Positions 8,447 through 16,450 of a stretch of 64,000 bases of DNA are shown piece by piece. The DNA is from Candidatus Omnitrophota bacterium (GTDB lineage: Bacteria > Omnitrophota > Gorgyraeia > 2-01-FULL-45-10). Position 1 is the first letter of the stretch. Each line of letters begins with the position of its first letter. A program made the translations under genes and the position numbers. The notes under the pieces are model-generated. The model was not told where the DNA came from. It worked only from the letters and a program-made list of their open reading frames with translations, and made no database searches. The DNA lies in contig JBAZKM010000006.1 in NCBI GenBank assembly GCA_041650805.1, positions 105,069 through 169,068 of the forward strand, in the 5' to 3' direction.

Positions 8447-9847
8447 ATGCGGTATAAAAGAGGGAGGGTCATAACTATCTTTATGTTGATAAGTTTTTTT
8501 TCCGCGACGCCGTTATGGGCCGATGATGTAAGCGACCTTAAAGAAGAGGTAAGGATATTGAAGGAGAAGCTTTCCGAGATGGATGGCTTAAAGGCGCGCG
8601 TCGCGGAGCTTGAAAAGAAGCTTGAGGTCCAGGGGTGTTCGATAACGACGCAGGCGACCACGGTCAAAGAGATCAGGGAGTCCCTTATCAAATATGAGCC
8701 CGGGGAGGGCTTGAAGGTGCCGCCGTGCGGCATCGAGATGACGGCAGGCGCCACGTTCGTCCTCCAGGGGACGCCGAACGCCAACGATGCCGGCGACGGC
8801 GAGGCGTCAAGGTTCGACGCCGCATGGTCTGCCGACATATTCATCCAGAAGGCCTTCGACGATTGGGGGCGGGCGTTGATACACCTTGAGCCGGGACAGG
8901 GGCAGGGCGTGGAGGGCGAGCTTTCGGTATACAGCAACGTCAATAGGGACCAGAACCCGACCGATGCCGACGTGCCCGTTACGGAGTTGTGGTATGAGCA
9001 TTACCTCTTCGATAAGCAGGTCGCTATAACTGCCGGCAAGATGGACCCCGCAAATTATATAGACCAGAACGAATATGCCCATGATGAGACGACGCAGTTC
9101 CTGGGGAGGATATTCAAGCAGAACCCGGCCATAGAATGGCCGGATGACAATACGCTCGGGGCGCGTTTAATAATAGCGCCGGAGTTCCTTCCGTATATGT
9201 CACTGGAGTCGACATATTTCGACGCCGACAATGACTGGGAGAGCGTATTCGACAGGCCGTTCGTGTCGGCCCAGCTTAATCTGAAACCGTCCAGGATATT
9301 CAATATAGACCCCGAACAATGGGACGGCAATTACAGGCTCTACTGGTGGCTGGACGGCAGGGCCCATCATAAACTGGTAGCGAAAGATGAGCCGACGACC
9401 GAAGAGAGGGAGAAGGAGATGAATACGGGGTTCGGGTTGAGCTGTGACCAGATGATCACGGACGTCTTCGGGATATTCGGGCGGTTCGGCTGGCAGATAC
9501 CGTATCTGGAGCTCGTGACGACAAGCCCGAATTCCGCGCCCGCCGAAGCTTCATGGTCGGCCGGATTACAGATGACCGGAAAATACTGGAATAGAGAAGA
9601 CGACATCCTCGCCTTCGGCGTGGGCCAGGTCTTCCCGAGCAGCCATTATAAGGACTCCGGCGTCGAGGGTACGGGAGGAGCGTCCGAAGGGCATTTCGAG
9701 ACGTACTATAGGTGCCAGGTCCTTAAATGGCTCGCTATAAGCCCGGACTTCCAGGTGATATGGAACCCGAGAGGCGTTAATCACGGGTATCTGGGCGATG
9801 ACGATGCCATATTCGTATACGGCATGAGGGGACAGCTGGATTTCTAA
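8447..9847 (+). CDS. OprB-like outer-membrane porin in the nickel regulon
   Basis: A 466-residue outer-membrane protein. It has a signal peptide (about residues 1-25, ending PLWA), then a short coiled coil (VSDLKEEVRILKEKLSEMDGL) typical of porins with a periplasmic trimerisation segment. A long beta-strand-rich region follows, with alternating aromatic residues, ending in phenylalanine (GQLDF), the usual beta-barrel C-terminal signal. The segments around VTELWYEHYLF and AGKMDPANYIDQNEYAHDET resemble carbohydrate-selective porin OprB. It lies between nikR and nikM. Context suggests it admits nickel or a nickel complex across the outer membrane, but the family is usually linked to sugars. Notably it contains no N-X-S/T sequon in 466 residues. 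Confidence 0.75.
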   Translation: MRYKRGRVITIFMLISFFSATPLWADDVSDLKEEVRILKEKLSEMDGLKARVAELEKKLEVQGCSITTQATTVKEIRESLIKYEPGEGLKVPPCGIEMTAGATFVLQGTPNANDAGDGEASRFDAAWSADIFIQKAFDDWGRALIHLEPGQGQGVEGELSVYSNVNRDQNPTDADVPVTELWYEHYLFDKQVAITAGKMDPANYIDQNEYAHDETTQFLGRIFKQNPAIEWPDDNTLGARLIIAPEFLPYMSLESTYFDADNDWESVFDRPFVSAQLNLKPSRIFNIDPEQWDGNYRLYWWLDGRAHHKLVAKDEPTTEEREKEMNTGFGLSCDQMITDVFGIFGRFGWQIPYLELVTTSPNSAPAEASWSAGLQMTGKYWNREDDILAFGVGQVFPSSHYKDSGVEGTGGASEGHFETYYRCQVLKWLAISPDFQVIWNPRGVNHGYLGDDDAIFVYGMRGQLDF

Positions 9848-9875
9848 CCTGGTTAGAAAAGGAGGGATTGAGGTC

Positions 9876-10556
9876 ATGCATATACCAGATGGATATTTAG
9901 GGCCGACGACATGCGGCATCTTCTATCTATTGATGGCGCCCGTATGGGCGCTCGCTTCTAAGGTAGTCAAGAAGACGCTCAGCGTGAAGCAGGTGCCGCT
10001 CCTGGCAATAGGCGCGGCGTTCAGTTTTGTGATAATGATGTTCAACGTGCCTATACCGTGCGGGACGACCGGCCACGCCGTGGGAGGGGTGCTTGTCGCG
10101 ATACTCCTGGGGCCCTGGGCCGCATCTATAGCCATTACGGTAGCGCTCGTAGTCCAGGCGCTTCTCTTCGGCGACGGCGGCATTACGTCAATAGGCGCGA
10201 ACTGTTTCAACATGGCGTTCGTGCTCCCGTTTGCAGGATATTATATCTATAAGGCGATAAGTTACAATTCCGCCGCCGGTTCAAATAGACGGGTCATGGC
10301 CGCGGGGGTTGCCGGTTACATCGCCATTAACCTTGCCGCCGGTCTGACCGGATTCGAATTCGGGATCCAGCCGCTCCTTCACAAAACGGCAGGCGGGCAG
10401 GCATTGTACTGTCCCTACGGGTTGAATGTAGCCCTCCCGGCGATGCTTGGCGAGCACCTCCTCGTATTTGGATGGGTGGAGGCGATCGTCACCGCGCTTG
10501 TGATAAAGTACCTGCAGAAGCAGGCTCCGGAACTTCTGGAAAAGGGGAGGGCATAA
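9876..10556 (+). CDS. nikM: ECF-type nickel/cobalt transporter, substrate-binding membrane subunit (NikM/CbiM)
   Basis: A 226-residue integral membrane protein of the CbiM/NikM family. It begins MHIPDGYLGP; in this family the N-terminal Met-His forms part of the metal site with a second His in the GTTGHAVGG loop (H67 here). It binds Ni(II) or Co(II) and works with NikN, NikQ and NikO. GGAGG lies upstream of the ATG. I saw no cobalamin riboswitch in the 28-base gap before it and no cobalamin genes nearby; with nikR upstream, nickel is the likely substrate. Confidence 0.9.
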   Translation: MHIPDGYLGPTTCGIFYLLMAPVWALASKVVKKTLSVKQVPLLAIGAAFSFVIMMFNVPIPCGTTGHAVGGVLVAILLGPWAASIAITVALVVQALLFGDGGITSIGANCFNMAFVLPFAGYYIYKAISYNSAAGSNRRVMAAGVAGYIAINLAAGLTGFEFGIQPLLHKTAGGQALYCPYGLNVALPAMLGEHLLVFGWVEAIVTALVIKYLQKQAPELLEKGRA

Positions 10557-10558
10557 CG

Positions 10559-10900
10559 GTGAAGACAACGACCAAACTCTGGATAGGATTGGCCATACTG
10601 ATCGTCCTTTCTCCCATAGGGCTTATATTGCCGGAACATTTCAAGGCAGGATCGGCATGGGGAGAGTGGGGCGCTGAAGAGATGATGGACCTGGTCGGTT
10701 ATATACCGCATGGCCTGGAAAGACTCGCCGGTTTATGGAAGGCGCCCATTCCTGATTACGCTTTTAAGGGGTGGGAAGGGAAGCCCTTGCAGGACCTTAG
10801 TTTTGCCTATATAATATCTGCCGTCGTGGGGATTACCATCACCGTCCTGGCGGTCATCGGTATAGCCAGGTTGCTGGTGAAGAAAGAGGATCGATGTTAA
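10559..10900 (+). CDS. nikN: NikN-like / PDGLE-domain subunit of the nickel ECF transporter
   Basis: A 113-residue protein with two membrane helices (about residues 6-22 and 82-105) and the family motif PHGLERL (PDGLE in most members) in the loop between them. It is the auxiliary subunit that replaces CbiN in nickel transporters of this class. The start is GTG at 10559, two bases after the nikM stop and preceded by GGGGAGGG; upstream in-frame codons lie inside nikM and are rejected as coding. Its end overlaps the nikQ start. Confidence 0.8.
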   Translation: MKTTTKLWIGLAILIVLSPIGLILPEHFKAGSAWGEWGAEEMMDLVGYIPHGLERLAGLWKAPIPDYAFKGWEGKPLQDLSFAYIISAVVGITITVLAVIGIARLLVKKEDRC

Positions 10901-11754
10901 GGAAAAGGCATAATAATTTCATAGAGCGCTCTATAATGGGCGCCCTATCTTTCCTGAAAGGGTCCGTATTTTCCGATGAATATGCGTCACGGGACGGGCT
11001 CCTGCAATCGATAGACCCGAGGGCGAAGCTCGTCACATTCTTCATATTTCTTTTGACGGTACTATTCACGCACAGCATAACCGTCTCTATCTGCCTTTAT
11101 CTCCTATGTCTGGTGCTCGCCCTTTTTTCGAAGATCGACCTGGGTTTCTTTTTAAAGAGGACGTGGATATTCATCCCTCTTTTCTCTCTTTTTATCGCCA
11201 TACCGGCGCTCTTTAGCGTCTTTACGCCCGGAGACGCAATATCCGGTTTTAAGGCCCTGGGGCTGGAGCTCATCATCACACGCCAGGGTTTGTACGGGGC
11301 GCTCTTGTTCGTCGCGAGGGTCATCGCCTCGGTCTCTTTCGCGGTCCTTCTAAGCATCACCACAAGGCATTTTGAATTGCTCAAAGTCCTGCGTATATTC
11401 AGGATACCTCAGGTATTCGTGATGATACTGGGTATGTGCTACAGGTATATCTATCTATTCATGGAGGTGGTTGAAGATACGTATATGGCGATAAAGAGCC
11501 GCACCGGAGGGAAAGTCCACTACAGGAAAGGACAGCATATAGTGGCCTGGAGCATGGCCTCACTCTGGCACAGGTCATACCTCCTGAATGAGGAGGTCTA
11601 CGGCGCGATGCTTTCGAGGGGCTTTGGCGGCGAGCCGGTCATATTGAAAGACCTCAAGACGAAGCCGAGGGACTGGGTCTGGCTCTTCTTTGCCGTATGC
11701 CTGTCCGTCGCACTTCTTTATTTCGGCGATAAATGGAAATTCAACATATTATGA
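10894..11754 (+). CDS. nikQ: ECF-type nickel/cobalt transporter, energy-coupling membrane subunit (CbiQ/NikQ)
   Basis: A 286-residue membrane protein of the CbiQ/EcfT family. Family features are the opening SIDPRAKLVTFFIFLL, the coupling helices with YRYIYLFMEVVEDTYMAIKSRTGG, and AMLSRGFGGE near residue 245, the A-R-G element that docks on the ATPase. It transmits ATP hydrolysis by NikO to NikM. It overlaps nikN upstream and nikO downstream (ATGA), so the four genes form one unit. Confidence 0.9.
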   Translation: MLRKRHNNFIERSIMGALSFLKGSVFSDEYASRDGLLQSIDPRAKLVTFFIFLLTVLFTHSITVSICLYLLCLVLALFSKIDLGFFLKRTWIFIPLFSLFIAIPALFSVFTPGDAISGFKALGLELIITRQGLYGALLFVARVIASVSFAVLLSITTRHFELLKVLRIFRIPQVFVMILGMCYRYIYLFMEVVEDTYMAIKSRTGGKVHYRKGQHIVAWSMASLWHRSYLLNEEVYGAMLSRGFGGEPVILKDLKTKPRDWVWLFFAVCLSVALLYFGDKWKFNIL

Positions 11755-12569
11755 ATAATGATGTATTTGAATTAAGGGATGTCCGTTTTTCATATCTCGG
11801 GAAGTATCCGGCGTTATGCGGAGTGGACATAACGGTCGCAAAGGGCGAAAGGATAGCCGTCATAGGCGCGAACGGTTCCGGAAAATCGACGCTTCTGCAC
11901 ATACTGGACGGGCTATTCTTCCCGGATAGCGGCGACGTCAAGGCCTTCGGTGCGGAGTTGAGCGAAAGGGCGCTTTCCGATGAAGGGTTCAACCGTGATT
12001 TCAGGAAGAAGGTAGGGCTTGTATTCCAGAACCCGGATGTCCAGCTATTCTGCCCTACGGTCAGGGAGGAGATAGTGTTCGGCCCGCTTAACTTCGGACT
12101 CGATCATGCGGCGATAACGGCGGCATTCAATTCCATAATAGAGGTCTTCGGCATAAGAGACCTGATCGAAAGGATGCCTCACCAATTGAGCATAGGGGAG
12201 AAGCGTAAAGTAGCGATGGCATCGGTCCTGATATCAGGGCCCGATGTCCTCCTTCTCGATGAGCCGACGGCAGGCCTCGACCCCAAGACGTCACGCGACT
12301 TGATAGATCTCCTTAACGGATATCACGCCGAGGGTAAGACGGTGATCACGGCAACGCATGACATGCATATTATTGAGGAGATCGCGGACACCGTATATGT
12401 ATTCGGCCGGGATAAAAGGATAATAAGGAGCGGCCGCCCCGCGGAACTATTGGCCGATACCGTTTTTCTGCAGGAGAATAACCTGATCCACATGCATTCC
12501 CACAGCCATGGCGGTAAGACCCATATACACCCGCACCGGCATCTTAGCCCCGACCACCACCACACTTGA
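11751..12569 (+). CDS. nikO: ECF-type nickel/cobalt transporter ATPase with His-rich tail (CbiO/NikO)
   Basis: A 272-residue ABC ATPase. Walker A is GANGSGKSTL, the Q-loop is VFQNPDVQLFCPTV, the signature is LSIGEKRKVAMAS, and Walker B is VLLLDEPTAGLDP, all typical of CbiO. I chose ATG 11751 because it makes an ATGA overlap with nikQ; an in-frame ATG at 11733 is possible. The C-terminus is striking: 11 of the last 26 residues are histidine (HMHSHSHGG, HIHPHRH, DHHHT). Such tails bind or buffer nickel in UreE-, HypB- and SlyD-type proteins; here it is fused to a transport ATPase. This supports nickel as substrate. Confidence 0.9.
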   Translation: MNNDVFELRDVRFSYLGKYPALCGVDITVAKGERIAVIGANGSGKSTLLHILDGLFFPDSGDVKAFGAELSERALSDEGFNRDFRKKVGLVFQNPDVQLFCPTVREEIVFGPLNFGLDHAAITAAFNSIIEVFGIRDLIERMPHQLSIGEKRKVAMASVLISGPDVLLLDEPTAGLDPKTSRDLIDLLNGYHAEGKTVITATHDMHIIEEIADTVYVFGRDKRIIRSGRPAELLADTVFLQENNLIHMHSHSHGGKTHIHPHRHLSPDHHHT

Positions 12570-12580
12570 GACATTTTTTA

Positions 12581-12610
12581 TTGACACAACTTTCATATAT
12601 GTGATAAGAT
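12581..12610 (+). promoter_or_regulatory. Promoter of the arsenic-type operon
   Basis: A perfect TTGACA at 12581-12586 and TAAGAT at 12605-12610 with an 18-base spacer, directly upstream of the inverted repeat at 12612-12633 and the DUF134 gene. Confidence 0.7.
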
Positions 12611-12611
12611 G

Positions 12612-12633
12612 GTTATGAACATACGTTCATAAC
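12612..12633. promoter_or_regulatory. Perfect inverted repeat, probable ArsR/SmtB-type operator
   Basis: GTTATGAAC-N4-GTTCATAAC is a perfect 9-bp dyad immediately after the -10 element and 12 bases before the first start codon, an ideal place for a repressor. The core TGAAC-N4-GTTCA resembles operators of ArsR/SmtB metalloregulators. No arsR gene is in the window; the first gene of the operon (DUF134) is itself a helix-turn-helix protein. Confidence 0.65.
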
Positions 12634-12645
12634 TATGAGGCCGTG

Positions 12646-12951
12646 ATGCGTCCCAAGAAGACGAGATGGATAAGGTGTTTGCCGGGCGAGAGGTGTTTCA
12701 AGCCGGTATGCAAGCCCCTCGATAGGCTGGAGGGCGTATATCTCACCCTTGACGAGTTTGAGGCCTTACGCCTCGCGGACCTCAAGAGGTTGAAACAGGT
12801 CGACGCGGCACGGCGGCTCAAGATATCGCGCCCCACGTTCTCGAGGATCGTATCCTCGGCGCGGAAGAAGATAGCCGACGGCCTGGTCAATATCAAGGCC
12901 ATAAGGATAGAAGGCGGTTGCTGCAAAATCATAAAGAAAGGCCGGTCATAA
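12646..12951 (+). CDS. DUF134 (UPF0251) helix-turn-helix protein
   Basis: A 101-residue protein of the DUF134 family: RPKKTRWIRCLPGERCFKP at the N-terminus, LTLDEFEALRLADLKRL, then a sigma-like HTH (VDAARRLKISRPTFSRIVSSARKKIADGL), ending AIRIEGGCCKI. It is predicted to bind DNA, and the N-terminal Cys pair plus the GGCC end could sense metal or arsenic. I chose ATG 12646 (GAGG 5 bases upstream) over GTG 12643. As first gene behind the dyad it may be the operon's regulator, but this is inference. Its stop overlaps the permease start by one base. Confidence 0.85.
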   Translation: MRPKKTRWIRCLPGERCFKPVCKPLDRLEGVYLTLDEFEALRLADLKRLKQVDAARRLKISRPTFSRIVSSARKKIADGLVNIKAIRIEGGCCKIIKKGRS

Positions 12952-14006
12952 TGGATAGAAGGGCTGTCTCCGCAGTAGCTATACTGCTATTTATCTTTGC
13001 GGTTATAATAGTATACGAATGGAGCGGGACGTGGAGAGGCGTTAAGACCACCATGGCCGAGAAGAAGGTCATTACCGCTAAGCTCCTGGAGGAAAATAAG
13101 ATACCTGTGCACGCATTCATAGCCGCCACGATCGTTGACTATGTAAAACACTCGTGGCTATGTCTTCTTCTGGCCTTTATAGCCGCGGGCGCGCTGCAGG
13201 AGTTTGCGCCGAGAGACAAGGTCATCAAGCTCATGGGATCCGGCAGGGGTTTCACGCCGTATGCGGTAGCCGGGTGCGGGGGGCCGCTACTTTCGATGTG
13301 CTCATGCAGCATAATCCCTCTTTTCGGCGGACTATATAAAAGAGGCGCAGGGTTAGGCCCGGCCATAACCTTTCTCCTGGCATCGCCGGCATTCAACCCT
13401 GCGGCGATCCTTCTCACACTGGGACTCCTTGGCTGGAAATTTGCCATAGCAAGGATCGTAGTTGCTGTAACGGCCGGGATCCTTGTCGGGTATGCTACAG
13501 ACAGGTTTTTTAAAGATAGGATCCCTGAGCCGGGACCGATACGGATAGATACGGAAGTTGAAGGGGCGTTACAGGATGATCAGGGTTTTGGTAAGAGGTT
13601 CTTTAATATGACCCTCTATTCCTGGGAATTCGTTAAGATGGTGCTTCCTCTTATATTCCTGGGCGTCATATGTGCGGGTCTGGTCAAGGCCTTTTTACCT
13701 CCCTCCCTCATAATCAAATACCTGGGTAACGGGGTCTTGCCGATCATGCTATCTTCGGCTATAGGGGTCTTCATGTATACGCCGACTTTAGTCGAGGTGC
13801 CGCTCGTCAGGGGGTTATTGGAATCCGGCATGGGCACAGGCGCCGCGATGGCCTTTCTTCTGACCGGCCCGGCATTAAGCCTGCCTTCGATACTCGGCGT
13901 ATGCAAGATAGTCAAACCGAGGGTGCCGGCGTTCTATGCGACACTCATGTGGATATGCGGTACCATCGCAGGTATTTTATTCTGGTTACTTGTGCCGGTA
14001 TTTTAA
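12951..14006 (+). CDS. DUF318/ArsP-like permease
   Basis: A 351-residue polytopic membrane protein of the permease family PF03773 (formerly DUF318), which includes ArsP, an exporter of trivalent organoarsenicals, and putative Cu/Zn exporters. Two similar halves carry matching segments: GRGFTPYAVAGCGGPLLSMCSC followed by PLFGGLYKRGAGLGPAITFLLASPAFNPAA, and GVFMYTPTLVEVPLVRGLLESGMGTGAAMAFLLTGPALS. The Cys cluster CGGPLLSMCSC could handle a thiophilic substrate. ATG 12951 overlaps the DUF134 stop; an upstream in-frame ATG at 12918 lies inside DUF134 and is less likely. With ArsM downstream, export of methylated arsenic is a plausible role. Confidence 0.82.
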   Translation: MDRRAVSAVAILLFIFAVIIVYEWSGTWRGVKTTMAEKKVITAKLLEENKIPVHAFIAATIVDYVKHSWLCLLLAFIAAGALQEFAPRDKVIKLMGSGRGFTPYAVAGCGGPLLSMCSCSIIPLFGGLYKRGAGLGPAITFLLASPAFNPAAILLTLGLLGWKFAIARIVVAVTAGILVGYATDRFFKDRIPEPGPIRIDTEVEGALQDDQGFGKRFFNMTLYSWEFVKMVLPLIFLGVICAGLVKAFLPPSLIIKYLGNGVLPIMLSSAIGVFMYTPTLVEVPLVRGLLESGMGTGAAMAFLLTGPALSLPSILGVCKIVKPRVPAFYATLMWICGTIAGILFWLLVPVF

Positions 14007-14022
14007 TCGAAGGGAGAATGCT

Positions 14023-14259
14023 ATGAAGATAGAGATATTCGGACCGGGATGCCATCGATGCGGAGAGCTTGAAAAGGCCGTAAAGAATGTTATCTCAGAG
14101 CTCAATATACCCGCGGATATCGAAAAGGTCAAAGATATAACAAAGATAGTCGACGCGGGGATCATGCAGACGCCCGGATTGCGCATCAACGGCAAGATCA
14201 AATGCTCCGGGCGCATTCCTAAAGTAGAAGAGATAAAGAAGTGGATCGATGAAAGATAA
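14023..14259 (+). CDS. Small thioredoxin-like redox protein
   Basis: A 78-residue thioredoxin-fold protein of the thioredoxin_3 type (small redox-active disulfide protein 2). It begins MKIEIFGPGCHRCGELEKAV with the redox pair C10-x-x-C13, and has the cis-Pro region MQTPGLRINGKI. GGGAG lies about 6 bases before ATG 14023; the longer in-frame extension upstream is inside the permease gene and is rejected. It probably reduces a partner in the arsenic operon, either the substrate or ArsM cysteines. It overlaps arsM by 11 bases. Confidence 0.85.
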   Translation: MKIEIFGPGCHRCGELEKAVKNVISELNIPADIEKVKDITKIVDAGIMQTPGLRINGKIKCSGRIPKVEEIKKWIDER

Positions 14260-15049
14260 AAAGATAAAGAAGATGGTGAAAGAAGGTTATGCCAGGGTAG
14301 CGGCACAAGGCATCTCCTGCTGCCCTACAAATTCATGCTGCGGGAGCCGAAACCGGGCAAAGGATGTGAGCAGGGCCGTCGGTTACAGCGATGCGGAGAT
14401 CGATACCGTTCCCGAAGGCGCTAACCTGGGCCTCGGATGCGGCAATCCGGTCGCTATCGCATCTTTAAAAGAGGGCGACGTCGTGCTCGATCTGGGGAGC
14501 GGCGCCGGATTTGACGCGTTCCTTGCCTCGTCAAGAGTCGGTAAGACCGGCCGCGTCATAGGTGTCGATATGACGCCGGAGATGGTTGAAAAGGCCCGGG
14601 ATAATGCCGGGAGGGGTGATTATAAGAACGTGGAATTTATGCAGGGCGAGATCGAAAAACTGCCTCTTGAGGATGCCTCGATCGACGTTATCATATCGAA
14701 CTGCGTCATCAACCTGTCGCCTGAAAAAGAGCAGGTCTTTAAAGAGGCCTTCAGGGTGCTTAAGCCCGGAGGGCGGCTTATGGTCTCTGACCTGGTTCTG
14801 GTCAAAGATCTGCCTGATAGTATAAAGGGATCTGTCGAGGCATATGTGGGTTGCCTTGCCGGGGCGGTCAAAAAAGACGAGTATCTGAAGTTCATAAAAC
14901 TGGCCGGCTTTAAAGAGGTCAAAGTGATAGACCAGATAAGCTATCCCGTAGATGCCATCTTCAAGGAACTTGAAGGCGTCCGGGACACGGTAGCCAGCAT
15001 AAAAGTATCCGCAAAAAAATCTTTGATATGGGATACCGTCGCGCTATAA
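14249..15049 (+). CDS. arsM: Arsenite S-adenosylmethionine methyltransferase
   Basis: A 266-residue class I SAM methyltransferase of the ArsM type (EC 2.1.1.137), converting As(III) to methylated arsenicals. The SAM-binding loop is VLDLGSGAGFD (about residues 79-89). The three cysteines that bind As(III) in ArsM are in place: C64 (GLGCGNP), C152 (ISNCVINLS) and C202 (YVGCLAGA). An N-terminal SCCPTNSCCGS cluster adds more thiols, as in many bacterial ArsM. Together with the permease and the thioredoxin this makes a methylation-and-export arsenic detoxification operon. Confidence 0.92.
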   Translation: MKDKKIKKMVKEGYARVAAQGISCCPTNSCCGSRNRAKDVSRAVGYSDAEIDTVPEGANLGLGCGNPVAIASLKEGDVVLDLGSGAGFDAFLASSRVGKTGRVIGVDMTPEMVEKARDNAGRGDYKNVEFMQGEIEKLPLEDASIDVIISNCVINLSPEKEQVFKEAFRVLKPGGRLMVSDLVLVKDLPDSIKGSVEAYVGCLAGAVKKDEYLKFIKLAGFKEVKVIDQISYPVDAIFKELEGVRDTVASIKVSAKKSLIWDTVAL

Positions 15050-15082
15050 TACACCTATATCTTTAACAGGCGGAGGGGTGAG

Positions 15083-15730
15083 ATGAGGCGATTCCTGCGG
15101 GTCTTTACATCCGGGCTTCTGATCTTACTGGCGCTCGGCAGTTACATCTTCTACGAATATACCCTTAAGGAGAAGCTTGAAAGCGTGCGGGAGAAATTGA
15201 TCCTGGTCGCCTCCAACGCCTCGCTCTCTATAGATACGGACCAGCTGCTAAGGATACCGTTAAATAAGGAGGGCGACAAGACCGAAGAGTACAGGGCCGT
15301 CTATCAGAAACTGTACAGCATAAAGAAGATGAACCCTTTCATAAAGTTCATATATATAATGAAGGCCACGGACCGGCCCGGCATCCTGCAGTACATCGTT
15401 GATGTCGATCCTCTCCCGGATACCGTAACGGCGGAGAGCCCGACCGCTTTCCCGGGAGATGAGTACGATGCGCGGAATGTGCCGGAGATGCTTAAGGCCT
15501 ACAGCGGCCCCACCGCCGACAGAGGTCCGACCGCCGACGTATGGGGGACGGTAATATCCGGTTATGCGCCGCTTTACGGCGATACCGGCGAGGCGGTCGC
15601 TATCCTGTGCGTCGATACGGACGGCACGGGGATATACGGCGGTCAAAGGACGGCCTGGATACGCTCATTCTTCATATCGTTGATCGTAATAACAGTCCTC
15701 ATCCCGTTATTTTTAAGAATGGAGGTTTAG
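15083..15730 (+). CDS. Membrane-anchored extracytoplasmic sensor domain without output domain
   Basis: A 215-residue protein with membrane helices at about residues 7-25 and 190-210 and a periplasmic domain between them that resembles Cache/PDC sensor domains (IKFIYIMKATDRPGILQYIVDVDPLPD, VISGYAPLYGDTGEAVAILCVDTDG). In histidine kinases and chemoreceptors such a domain is followed by HAMP and an output module. Here translation stops five residues after the second helix, and the following gene is unrelated. Either it is a truncated receptor or a stand-alone sensor that pairs with another kinase. GGCGGAGGGG precedes the ATG. Confidence 0.6.
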   Translation: MRRFLRVFTSGLLILLALGSYIFYEYTLKEKLESVREKLILVASNASLSIDTDQLLRIPLNKEGDKTEEYRAVYQKLYSIKKMNPFIKFIYIMKATDRPGILQYIVDVDPLPDTVTAESPTAFPGDEYDARNVPEMLKAYSGPTADRGPTADVWGTVISGYAPLYGDTGEAVAILCVDTDGTGIYGGQRTAWIRSFFISLIVITVLIPLFLRMEV

Positions 15731-16432
15731 ATGCGCCGATACGGTGTTGCTGTGGGTATAGTTATCGCGGCCATGGTATATTCCGCCTTTTCACATGCCG
15801 CAAATATACGCCTGAAGGAGGGGCGCGTTTTTGAAGGAGAAATAATAGGCGAGACGGCCGATTCGGTAAGGGTAAGAGAGAAGACAGGGGAAGGCCAGTA
15901 TATAGAGACGGAATACAACAGGTCCGAGATCGAGAGCATGGGCAACACAGGCCGGATCACAGGAGATGAGATCGTGGCAGGGATCATATCTCAACTCTCC
16001 CCGCCCGAACCGGACGCCGGACCGGAAGAGGCCGATCCTGTTTACAACGATGCCCTGGACGGGTTGATAGGTAAGATAGAAGGCCTGAAGGTCATCTGGG
16101 ATATAGACCATACGAGGTTCGACAGCATCAAGGAATGGGTGAAGGGCTTTGAGCCTCTTAAGGAGGCCTTCCAGCAGAGATACGCCGGCTCAGGCAGGTC
16201 GTCCTACTATTACATATCTATGGCCCTCGTGGAGCTGAGTAATTTTATGGACTCGGTGAAGAACTTCGAAAAATCGAGGAAGTCGCGGCAGGATATGGAG
16301 AGGAACGGATCTTATGGCCTTGCGGATAAGTTCAGGGACGTCGCAAAAGAGTATGAGGACTCGGCTTCGAAGGAAATATCCAAGACGATAGAGTACTGCA
16401 ATATCGCGCGGCAGAGGGCTGTACGGCAATAA
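15731..16432 (+). CDS. Exported protein of unknown function
   Basis: I do not recognise a family over the full length. The 233-residue product has a signal peptide (about residues 1-23, SAFSHAA), then a small beta-rich segment IRLKEGRVFEGEIIGETADSVRV, like the SH3-like repeats seen in exported bacterial proteins. A mostly helical C-terminal half follows, rich in charged residues and tyrosines. The ATG directly follows the stop of the sensor gene with GGAGG 5 bases before, so the two are probably co-transcribed. It is probably periplasmic. Confidence 0.65.
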   Translation: MRRYGVAVGIVIAAMVYSAFSHAANIRLKEGRVFEGEIIGETADSVRVREKTGEGQYIETEYNRSEIESMGNTGRITGDEIVAGIISQLSPPEPDAGPEEADPVYNDALDGLIGKIEGLKVIWDIDHTRFDSIKEWVKGFEPLKEAFQQRYAGSGRSSYYYISMALVELSNFMDSVKNFEKSRKSRQDMERNGSYGLADKFRDVAKEYEDSASKEISKTIEYCNIARQRAVRQ

Positions 16433-16450
16433 TAATAAAGATGAAATGGC

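Noticed and set aside
9848..9875. Cobalamin riboswitch before the CbiM-like gene
   Set aside because: Only 28 bases separate it from the porin gene, too short for a riboswitch. NikR control is the better explanation.
10472..10558. Longer N-terminus for the NikN-like gene
   Set aside because: It is inside nikM in another frame and does not resemble protein; GTG 10559 follows GGGGAGGG.
12918..12950. Longer N-terminus for the DUF318/ArsP-like permease
   Set aside because: It would lie inside DUF134, and the ATG at 12951 with TAATG overlap gives the normal family start.
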